A stretch of DNA of 64,000 bases, taken from assembly GCA_903848465.1 (NCBI GenBank), contig CAINGK010000122.1, forward strand, positions 1 to 64,000, written 5' to 3'. This document shows positions 43,070 through 50,882 of this stretch, one piece after another. The position numbers were made by a program, and so were the translations under genes. This DNA is from an uncultured Verrucomicrobiota bacterium. GTDB lineage: Bacteria; Verrucomicrobiota; Verrucomicrobiia; Verrucomicrobiales; Verrucomicrobiaceae. The notes beneath the pieces were generated by a model that saw only the letters and a list, made by a program, of their open reading frames with translations, searched no databases and was not told the origin of the DNA. Each line of letters starts with the position of its first letter. Position 1 is the first letter of the stretch.

Positions 43070-43884
43070 GCCCCCAGCCCCTTCGTTTCTCGTTTCCCCA
43101 CCAGGGGGCACAGTTATGGGAAACGAAGGGGGGTGAAATCAACCTATTTCATTGTTAGTCAATAAACTAAATGAAAAACAGAAGGAAACGAAGCACCCTG
43201 TTTTCATGGTGGTACTTGGAACAAGTCGCCCCCTTGGGCAGCCCGCACAAAGTCAAACAGCCCTTGCATTCCGTCAGTCAGGAGTGTATATATCATACAG
43301 TGGTATTAGATAATACCACTTCTTAACCCATGACGCAAGCCTGTGGCAGGTCCCACAGGAGGGGTGAGTGTGTACAGGATTTGTCCTGTCTTCCTTAGTT
43401 GGCCAACAAGGTGATTACCTGTTGGCAGGGCAGCCCCTGTGCCATCAGTAGTCCATGGCGTGACCCGCCCGCCGCCAAGGCCGGTGCGGCCAGGCAGCGC
43501 CAATTCACCACCTGACCTACCCCCACCACGAGTAACCAGGATGGTGCTCCGCCATGTTTCCCATATGGACTGCGGTTGCGCAGTGAGGAACGAACGGAGC
43601 TACCGCTTTCGCCGTGCAGGACGGCTCACGCTCACAATGCCATAACCGAAGGCGGAAACGGTTGGGTGGTCGCAGGCGGGTCAGCATACGAGTGCCACGA
43701 GACGCTCGAAAGCGGCTGCGCGCAGCCGCGCTCGTCTTGCGGCCATCTGCCCCCTGCCCCACCTTCGTTTCCACAAAATGTGCATATAGAGGGGGAAACG
43801 AGAAACAAAGTGCCTCAAAACCCATTTTACCCAGGGAAGACCGCCAACCGGGCGGCAACGGTGGAAACAAACAAGAAACGAAGG
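43070..43884. other. Non-coding, hairpin-rich region bounded by inverted CCTTCGTTTC / GAAACGAAGG motifs
   Basis: Multiple perfect or near-perfect hairpins, no convincing ORF; see findings. Confidence 0.55.
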
Positions 43885-44147
43885 AGTCGCCCCGCCAACC
43901 AACCGCCGCGTTCCCTCCAGACTCTTCACCCCACGCCGCAGTCTCCGCCTTGAGCTTCACGAACGCCCCTTGCCCCAGGCGACCCACCCAAGAATGACAC
44001 CTCTCAGGCAGCCCCCCTCATTCGGCATTCGGCATTCGTCTCCCCAGCCTCCCGCACCGCCCCGCAACGCACACGCCCCCAGCTTCTATCGTGGGAAAAA
44101 TCAACGCTGTCAGTCGCGTTACTACATGACAGCCGCCATTCAGATGC

Positions 44148-46190
44148 TTGTTTTGCGGCGAGGTCGCTATGAACACCCCCCAAGTTTTGCAGATCTTCGG
44201 ATTTGTCGTCCCTTTCAAACGGGAAGAAAAGGCAACGGGCTGTCAGCAAGCGCGGACGCTGAACGCCGCCATCGTGGCTAGAATGAGTTTCCTGGGCTTG
44301 CTGCTCCTCATGCTGACTCCACAGCGCGCACCGGGCCAGGAGGTGGCAGCAAGTCAGTTCGCTGCCGCCCCTGCCCGACCTGCCGCAGTGGCCATTTATG
44401 AAAACACGCCAGTGGCGACCGTGCGCCAGCAGGCCGAGCTGGGCCATGTGGTCGCACAGCGGCTGCTAGGCCTGCGCCTGACCCAAGGCACGGGTGTGCA
44501 ACGCAATGCAGCAGAAGGCGTGCAGTGGCTGCGCCGTGCCGCCGAGCAGAGCGATGCCAAAGCCCAGTACGCCCTGGGCCGTGCATACCTCCTCGGCACC
44601 GGCGTGGCGCAGGACACAGCGGCGGGGGTGAAGTGGTATCGACTGGCCGCTGAGCAGGGCAATGCCGACGCCCTCTACGGTTTGGGCCGTTGCTGCGCCC
44701 GTGGCACCGGCATGCCGCAAGACGCCGCAGCAGCGGTGCAGTGGTACCTCAAAGCTGCCGACCATGGCGATGCCAGAGCGCAGATCGCTCTGGGGAATGC
44801 CTTCATGCACGGCAGCGGCGTCGCGCAAGACACAACGGAGGCCCTGCGGTGGTACTTCACCGCCGCCGAGCAAGGCGATCCCGAGGGTGAGGATGCCGTG
44901 GCTCACGCTTACCTCCAAGGCGTGGGCGTATCGCAGAATACCCTCGCCGCATTGAACTGGCACCACAAAGCCGTGGGCCTCAGCCAACGCCTGGAGAACA
45001 ACCCGGCAGAGACCGCCAAGTGGTCCCTCCGCGCCGCTGAGCACGGGGATGTCTTTGCCCAGGTGGATCTGGCCCGCGCCTACTTCCAAGGCGCTGGGGT
45101 GCAGCGGGATGAGGTGGAGGGACTCAAGTGGTTCCAAAAAGCCGCCGAGCGGGGCGCGGTCTGCGCCCAGAATGAACTGGGCTACGCCTACATGCGCGGC
45201 AAGGGCGTGCCGATGGACCCCGTGGAAGGCGTGAAGTGGTATCGCAAAGCCGCCGAGCATGGCGATGCCAATGCGCAGTATGCCCTGGGGGTGGCCTACA
45301 CTCAGGGCGAAGGCGTGCGGCGAGACCCCGTGGAAGCTTTGAAGTGGTACACCCGAGCCATCGATCACGGCACTGGCAGCTCGAAGAACGCCGCTCCAGA
45401 AACCTTGCTCTTGCGATACGCTGACGCCGATAAAGCCAACGCCGGAGCACGCACCGGCCACCACCTCGACAGCAGCGCGGTGGCCCGTGCTCCTGGAGAA
45501 AGCATGCGCTGGCTGCGCAAAGCCGCCGAGAGTGGCGATGCCATGGCGCAATACACGCTCGCCACCGCCTACGCCACCGGCGACAGCACCACCCCAGACG
45601 CCGCCACTGCAGCGCAATGGTACCGCAAAGCGGCAGACCAAAACCACGCGCTGGCGCAGCTTGAGCTAGGTCGCCTCTACTTCTCCGGCGAGGGCGTCCC
45701 CAAGGATGTGGCCCAAGCCGTGAAGTGGACACGCAAGGCGGCGGAGCGCGGCAATGCCCAGGCGCAGGACGAACTCGGCAACTTCCACATGACCGGCCTC
45801 GGCATGGAAAAAGCCCCGGCAGATGGGGCGAAGTGGTACCAGAAAGCGGCGGACCAAAAGTACGCCGAAGGCCAATACCACCTGGGCATCTGCTACCACG
45901 ACGGCGTGGGCCTGACCCAGGACCTCGCAGCCGCCGCGCAGTGGTTCCGCAAAGCCGCCGAGCAGGACCAAGCCAGGGCACAGTACTCGCTGGGCCAGAG
46001 CTACCTGCTGGGAGAAGGCGTGAAGAAAGACGCCGTCGAGGCCCTCCAGTGGTTCCTCCTCGCCGCCGCCCACGACACCCCCGACGCCATCACCCAGGCC
46101 GAACAGATCAAACGCAACCTCACCGCCCCCGAAATCTCCACCGCCGAGTCCCGTGTGGAAAAGTTCCGCGCAGGCCGAGCGAAGAAGTAA
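44148..46190 (+). CDS. Sel1-like repeat (SLR) protein, secreted
   Basis: More than ten 36-aa SLR units (A..G.A.AQY.LG.AY..G.GV..D..EA.KWYRKAAE); start uncertain (44148, 44169 or 44283). Confidence 0.92.
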   Translation: MFCGEVAMNTPQVLQIFGFVVPFKREEKATGCQQARTLNAAIVARMSFLGLLLLMLTPQRAPGQEVAASQFAAAPARPAAVAIYENTPVATVRQQAELGHVVAQRLLGLRLTQGTGVQRNAAEGVQWLRRAAEQSDAKAQYALGRAYLLGTGVAQDTAAGVKWYRLAAEQGNADALYGLGRCCARGTGMPQDAAAAVQWYLKAADHGDARAQIALGNAFMHGSGVAQDTTEALRWYFTAAEQGDPEGEDAVAHAYLQGVGVSQNTLAALNWHHKAVGLSQRLENNPAETAKWSLRAAEHGDVFAQVDLARAYFQGAGVQRDEVEGLKWFQKAAERGAVCAQNELGYAYMRGKGVPMDPVEGVKWYRKAAEHGDANAQYALGVAYTQGEGVRRDPVEALKWYTRAIDHGTGSSKNAAPETLLLRYADADKANAGARTGHHLDSSAVARAPGESMRWLRKAAESGDAMAQYTLATAYATGDSTTPDAATAAQWYRKAADQNHALAQLELGRLYFSGEGVPKDVAQAVKWTRKAAERGNAQAQDELGNFHMTGLGMEKAPADGAKWYQKAADQKYAEGQYHLGICYHDGVGLTQDLAAAAQWFRKAAEQDQARAQYSLGQSYLLGEGVKKDAVEALQWFLLAAAHDTPDAITQAEQIKRNLTAPEISTAESRVEKFRAGRAKK

Positions 46191-46204
46191 CACGCGCCAT
46201 CTGA

Positions 46205-46360
46205 ACCGTAGGATAGGTGTGGCGACAGCCATCCCGTCTCCGCGCGCCTGATGACGCCCCATGGCTCGGAGCCTCCCAGAGTCGGGCGGTTTGGGAAACA
46301 GGCTCTGGGTGTTGGAAAAACACAGCGCGCCAAGCGTACCCAACCCACGTCCAGAGTCGC
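46205..46360. repeat. Dispersed repeat family B, copy 3
   Basis: GATAGGTGTGGCGACAGCCATCCCGTCT..CCCAGAGTCGGGCGGTTTGG..GTACCCAACCCACG; compare 90-240 and 16262-16345. Confidence 0.55.
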
Positions 46361-46388
46361 GCTCTGAGAATTGAATGGCGAAGACGCA

Positions 46389-46506
46389 CAGAATGAGAAG
46401 GTGGTATCTCGTGGTGTGACGGCGGAGTCCGCCCGAAAAAATGGCACGGTGGCTTTTCTGCGGGTGCAGGACTGCCTTGCAAGAAGGTGCGGGCAGCATG
46501 CTGGCG
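46389..46506 (+). repeat. Deletion-derivative copy of the 3' part of the 46641-47775 RAYT unit
   Basis: 46389-46435 matches 47412-47458 (47 bp, 1 mismatch); 46437-46506 matches 47705-47774. Confidence 0.85.
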
Positions 46507-46640
46507 GAATGAGTCGTACATAATGCCAGGCATTTAGTTGTTGCGCCCGTGAATTTCCCCGCCACACTCCGCCCCCATGCAGCCCTCTCAATCCTCTGAT
46601 CCCCAGGCGCTCCCGCTCGAAGAACAGCTTGTTGGCGTGA

Positions 46641-47687
46641 ATGCGAAAACGGGGTTCTATCCTGGCGCGCGGTCATGGCAAGGGGCCGCTGGAGTCTTAC
46701 TGCTACCATGTCATGTCGCGCACCTGCGGCGGCGAGGTGTTCTTTGATGATGTGGAAAAAGAGGCGCTGCGCCGGGTGATGTGGCGCATGGCGGAGTTCT
46801 CGGGTCTCAAGGTGGTGACCTACTGTCTCATGAGCAATCATTTCCATCTGCTCGCCGAGGTGCCGCATCGCGGCACATGGTTGCAGCGCTTTGAGGGTGC
46901 GGATGGTGAGGTGAAGCTGCTGGAACACCTGAGCATCCTCTACAGCCGCGCTTACGTGGGCCTTTTGCGCGATGAATTGGCCGACCTACGCGCACGCGGC
47001 ATGGCCGTGCTGGCCGAGCAGCGAGTGGAGGCGCTTAAGAAGCGCTTCTGCGATCTCTCGCTGTTCGTCAAAGAGGTGAAGGAGCGTTTCAGTCGCTGGT
47101 TCAACAAACGGCGCGGAAGGCGTGGCACGCTGTGGATGGACCGCTTTAAAAGTGTGCTGGTCGAAGGCAAGGGTGAACCACTGCGCACGATGGAGGCTTA
47201 CATCGATCTCAATCCCGTGCGCGTTGGGTTGGTCAAAGACCCCAAGGAGTATCGCTGGTGTGGCTATGCGGAGGCACTGGGCGGCAGTCGCCGTGCGCAA
47301 CGTGGTTTGTGCAAAGCACTGGGCAAGCCGGTGGACGGCTGGAAGAGCGCGGACGCAGCAGCGGCGTATCGCTGCCTGCTGCATGCGGAAGGTCGCGAGG
47401 TGAAAGATGGGCAGAATGAGAAAGTGGTATCTCGTGGTGTGACGGCGGAGTCCGCCCGCGCCGTGCTGGCGGAGAAAGGCAAGCTCAGCCCTGCGGAGCT
47501 GGTGCGACTACGCGTACGCTATTTCACCGATGGCGTGGTTCTAGGCAGCAAGGAGTTTGTGGAAGGCATCTTTGACTCGCAACGCGAGCACTTTGGCCCA
47601 AAGCGCAAGCAAGGCGCGCGACGCATGACGGAATCAGACGCGCCGTTCTACACGCTGCGCCATCTGCGGCTTCGACCGCTGGGTTGA
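46641..47687 (+). CDS. REP-associated tyrosine transposase-like (RAYT / IS200-like Y1 HUH transposase)
   Basis: YHVMSRTCGGEVFF, YCLMSNHFHLLAEVP (HUH), MEAYIDLNPVRVGLVKDPKEYRWCGYAEALGG. Confidence 0.9.
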   Translation: MRKRGSILARGHGKGPLESYCYHVMSRTCGGEVFFDDVEKEALRRVMWRMAEFSGLKVVTYCLMSNHFHLLAEVPHRGTWLQRFEGADGEVKLLEHLSILYSRAYVGLLRDELADLRARGMAVLAEQRVEALKKRFCDLSLFVKEVKERFSRWFNKRRGRRGTLWMDRFKSVLVEGKGEPLRTMEAYIDLNPVRVGLVKDPKEYRWCGYAEALGGSRRAQRGLCKALGKPVDGWKSADAAAAYRCLLHAEGREVKDGQNEKVVSRGVTAESARAVLAEKGKLSPAELVRLRVRYFTDGVVLGSKEFVEGIFDSQREHFGPKRKQGARRMTESDAPFYTLRHLRLRPLG

Positions 47688-47704
47688 CTGACGACAACCC
47701 CGAG

Positions 47705-47774
47705 AAAATGGCACGGTGGATTTTCTGCGGGTGCAAGGACTGCCTTGCAAGAAGGTGCGGGCAGCATGCTGGCG
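47705..47774 (+). repeat. RAYT-downstream repeat (AAAATGGCACGGTGG..TTTTCTGCGGGTGCA..GGCAGCATGCTGGCG)
   Basis: Second copy at 46437-46506. Confidence 0.8.
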
Positions 47775-47858
47775 AGCCTGGATTTATTGAGCGTCTGCTT
47801 AAGCAAAAACTGAAGCAATGCTTGAACTGCTCTACCGATGGCCTCAGAGTCATCTGGA

Positions 47859-48044
47859 ATGAATGTGATGTGTCGCTGGATGATTCTTTTGGGGGGCTGC
47901 CTGCTGCCTGCGTGTGCTGAAACCCGGACGCAGTTGGATGATCTATGGCGTGTCGCCGATCCGATCGGGCACCGGCGCTCACATGCTGAACGTTATTACC
48001 CGTATGAGCGGTCCACGGGTTTGCGTCCGATCAAGGAAGACTGA
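47859..48044 (+). CDS. Possible small lipoprotein
   Basis: MNVMCRWMILLGGCLLPACAETRTQLDDLWRVADPIGHRRSHAERYYPYERSTGLRPIKED; lipobox-like LPAC. Confidence 0.35.
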   Translation: MNVMCRWMILLGGCLLPACAETRTQLDDLWRVADPIGHRRSHAERYYPYERSTGLRPIKED

Positions 48045-48151
48045 CGAAAGCGCGGCCTGGAAGGTTGGTGCGGGGCTATATGTGATGAGAGGGGTTGAGA
48101 TATGCCTGTGAAGCGCCGTAAGTATGAGTTCACTGTCCTTGTCCACTCTTC

Positions 48152-50344
48152 ATGCCACTACCCACCCTGCAACGCCGCCATATCTTGAAAATCGTCGTGC
48201 TGACCGTGTTCGGCACGCTGCTAGCGTGGTATTTGAGCGCGATCCTGAGCTTTGCGGGCAACTCCTACGGCTTTAATAACCGCTTTTCGGAGGTCGCCAT
48301 CCAGCATCACTGGTGGTTCCTTGTGTGGAGCAACCTGGTGGTGCTGAAGGGCTACCTGCTGGTGGCAGCAGGGTATGTGCTGCTGATCTATCCGCTGGTG
48401 CGGCTGTGGGGCAAGGTGCGGGAATTCGCGCGCTGGGGCGTGGTGTGGCGCACGTTGCTGTTTGCCGGGCTGCTGTACGGTTTTTTCATCTTCAAGCTCA
48501 TGCTGGAGAAGCCGTATTTCGGTGACTACAGCTACCTGCTGGGCTGGTACGATGCGCTCGGGCGGGTGTGCGGCACAGGAGTGCAAGATGCTTTGCATGC
48601 GCTGATCACGCAGGTGTTTCCCTTCACCGCGCTAGTAGCGGCGGCCGGGTTTTACCTCTTTGAGCTGCGCCGCTGGTTCACCCGCGCCGCGCGGCCATTG
48701 CTGTTCAGTTTTGCGGCGGTGGCGGGTATGTTGGCGTTGTTGGTGGTGAGCGGTTATGGGGTGAGCCGTGCGCCAGACATGGCAGAGCTGGCGGGCGGCA
48801 AGAAGCGACCCAAGAACATTGTCATCCTGGGCTCCGACTCGCTGCGGGCGGATCATCTTTCCTGCAATGGGTATCCCCGCCTGACGTCACCGAACATCGA
48901 CCGCATCGCGGCCAAGGGGGTGAACTTTGAGCGCTGCCTGACGCCGATCGCCTCCACGCTGGAGTCGCTCACCAGCATGTTTTCCTCGCAGTATCCGCAC
49001 ACGCACGGGGTTCGGCACATGTTTCCGAGTCGTGCGATGGTGGACCGGGCCAATCTGGAAGCGCCCGCCCTGGGCACGGAGCTACAGCGGCTGGGTTATG
49101 ACACTTCGGTGATCGGTGACTGGTGCGCCTGCGGGTTCAACGAACTGCCGATGGGCTTCAAAAGCATCATCGTCTCCGACTTTGACAACTTCCGTGTGTA
49201 CATGAGCGAGGTGGTCTTTCTGCATCATCAAATCCTGCCCTTGTTCTTCGACAATCGCGTGGGCCACATGCTCTTTCCCAAGCTCAAGTCGTTCGCCAAT
49301 TACATGACGCCGGAAGTCGTCACGGACCAGGTCATCGACCGGATCAAGCAGCGTGCGGCAGACCGGCAGCCGTTCCTGCTCCTCGGCTATTATTCCTGCA
49401 CACACCTGCCCTACAAGACGCCCACGCATTACGCCAAGCTGTGGACCGACCCCAAGTACGACGGCCCGCACAAGCATGAACTGGCACTGAATGTGGACGA
49501 GTTCATCGGCGGCACGGACATCAATGAAAAGTGGCGCAAGCTGCCGCCCCAGGAGGTGGCGCAGATCACCGCGCTGTATGACGGCTGCGTGCGCATGTTT
49601 GACGATTCGGTGGGCCGTGTGGTGGCCGAACTCGAAAAGCAGGGGTTGCTGGATGACACGATCATCTTGATCACCGGTGACCATGGCGACGATCTCTTTG
49701 AACCCAACTGCACCTTCGGTCACGGCACCACGTTCAATGGTGGTGATCAGGCCAATCATGTGCCAGCGATTCTGCATGTGCCCGGCCTGGCCCAGCCGCA
49801 GCGCCATCCGCAGCTTGCGCGCACGCTGGACTTTGCACCCACGCTGCTGGATCTCGTCGGCGCGCCTGCGCAGCCGCGCTTTGAGGGCACGAGTCTCGCT
49901 CCGCTCATTCGTGGTGAAAAGAAAAGCCTCGGCCTCACTTTCTTCGGCGAAACCAGCTACCTCTTTTTCCGCCGCACCATTCCGGGTGAAGAGCCGCTCT
50001 TCATCCCGCCGATGGATCAGACCACCTTCATCGACCCGGACTTTGATTTCCACTTCGTGCTCAAGGACAAATTTCAGGACGCCGTGCTGAAAACCAAGGA
50101 GCACTGCGTGCGCACCGAGCGCTTCAAATACATCCGCACCCCCGGCGCACAGCATTCCATCGAGCGCCTGTTTGATGTGCGTGCAGATCCGCATTGCGAG
50201 CATGATGTCAAAATGCGCTATCCCGAGGTGAAGGCACGACTCTCCGCTGCCATGAACCAGTGGCTCACCACCCACCAGCAGAGCACCACCGCAGAGATCT
50301 ATGGGATTCTTGGTGAGGACAGTCTTCAGCCCACCGCGCCATGA
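48152..50344 (+). CDS. Membrane sulfatase-fold (alkaline phosphatase superfamily) transferase/hydrolase
   Basis: N-terminal TMs; NIVILGSDSLRADHLSCNGYPRLTSPNIDRIA, TGDHGDDLFE; no CxPxR. Confidence 0.85.
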   Translation: MPLPTLQRRHILKIVVLTVFGTLLAWYLSAILSFAGNSYGFNNRFSEVAIQHHWWFLVWSNLVVLKGYLLVAAGYVLLIYPLVRLWGKVREFARWGVVWRTLLFAGLLYGFFIFKLMLEKPYFGDYSYLLGWYDALGRVCGTGVQDALHALITQVFPFTALVAAAGFYLFELRRWFTRAARPLLFSFAAVAGMLALLVVSGYGVSRAPDMAELAGGKKRPKNIVILGSDSLRADHLSCNGYPRLTSPNIDRIAAKGVNFERCLTPIASTLESLTSMFSSQYPHTHGVRHMFPSRAMVDRANLEAPALGTELQRLGYDTSVIGDWCACGFNELPMGFKSIIVSDFDNFRVYMSEVVFLHHQILPLFFDNRVGHMLFPKLKSFANYMTPEVVTDQVIDRIKQRAADRQPFLLLGYYSCTHLPYKTPTHYAKLWTDPKYDGPHKHELALNVDEFIGGTDINEKWRKLPPQEVAQITALYDGCVRMFDDSVGRVVAELEKQGLLDDTIILITGDHGDDLFEPNCTFGHGTTFNGGDQANHVPAILHVPGLAQPQRHPQLARTLDFAPTLLDLVGAPAQPRFEGTSLAPLIRGEKKSLGLTFFGETSYLFFRRTIPGEEPLFIPPMDQTTFIDPDFDFHFVLKDKFQDAVLKTKEHCVRTERFKYIRTPGAQHSIERLFDVRADPHCEHDVKMRYPEVKARLSAAMNQWLTTHQQSTTAEIYGILGEDSLQPTAP

Positions 50345-50730
50345 ACGCCGCTGATCTGCCGCATCTCGTCATCGGGGCCTGCATGAACGTGCATCGCACC
50401 CTCGGCCCCGGCCTGACCCAGGACGCCTATGAGGAATGCCTCGCCATTGAACTGCGTGAGCTGGAGTTTGATTTCAAACGCCACGTGCCGCTGGAGTTTG
50501 ACTACCATGGGCGCACGGTGCAAACGGCCACGCGGCTGGACTTTGTCGTCGGTGATGGCTTGCTTTTGCTGGTTCGTTCCCAGGACGAAATCACCCGACT
50601 CCAGCAGCAGGAGCTGGAGTCCAAGGTCAGGCTGGGACGTTTCAATACCGGCCTGATCGTCAACTTCAACGTCGGCACGCTGCGCAAAGGGATCCATCAG
50701 ATCACCGTGAAGCGGCGGACGGAGAAGTAA
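50341..50730 (+). CDS. GxxExxY-family protein (PD-(D/E)XK-like), degenerate
   Basis: NVHRTLGPGLTQDAYEECLAIEL...RLDFVV...GLIVNFNVGTLRKGI; overlaps previous stop by 4 nt. Confidence 0.8.
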   Translation: MNAADLPHLVIGACMNVHRTLGPGLTQDAYEECLAIELRELEFDFKRHVPLEFDYHGRTVQTATRLDFVVGDGLLLLVRSQDEITRLQQQELESKVRLGRFNTGLIVNFNVGTLRKGIHQITVKRRTEK

Positions 50731-50762
50731 TAAAGAGCCATGCTGGAAGCGGCTCTTCCTGC

Positions 50763-50807
50763 TTGGCGGGGCGGAGTTGGCGCTGCTGAATAAGGGGTGC
50801 CCCGCCA
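50763..50807 (+). other. Inverted repeat TTGGCGGGGC / GCCCCGCCAA followed by A-rich run
   Basis: 10-bp perfect arms in the intergenic region upstream of the DUF1549 gene. Confidence 0.5.
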
Positions 50808-50882
50808 AAAAACCCGCAGGGACGATGCAGGGATTGTGATGGATTGTGAAAAAGTTGTGTTTGAGGGCACGTTTGTTCGAGT

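Noticed and set aside
43070-43884. RNase P RNA, tmRNA or SRP RNA as an explanation for the hairpin-rich region
   Set aside because: Conserved core sequences of these RNAs (e.g. GAGGAAAGTCC for RNase P, tmRNA tRNA-like ends) were not seen on either strand by eye.
43517-43987. 156-aa minus-strand ORF in the 43-kb region
   Set aside because: No domain, low-complexity Arg/Pro-rich stretches, overlaps hairpins and repeat motifs; treated as non-coding.
44500-46100. Regularly spaced similar units, possible tandem DNA repeat or CRISPR-like array
   Set aside because: Explained by protein-level Sel1-like repeats; DNA units are diverged and fully coding.
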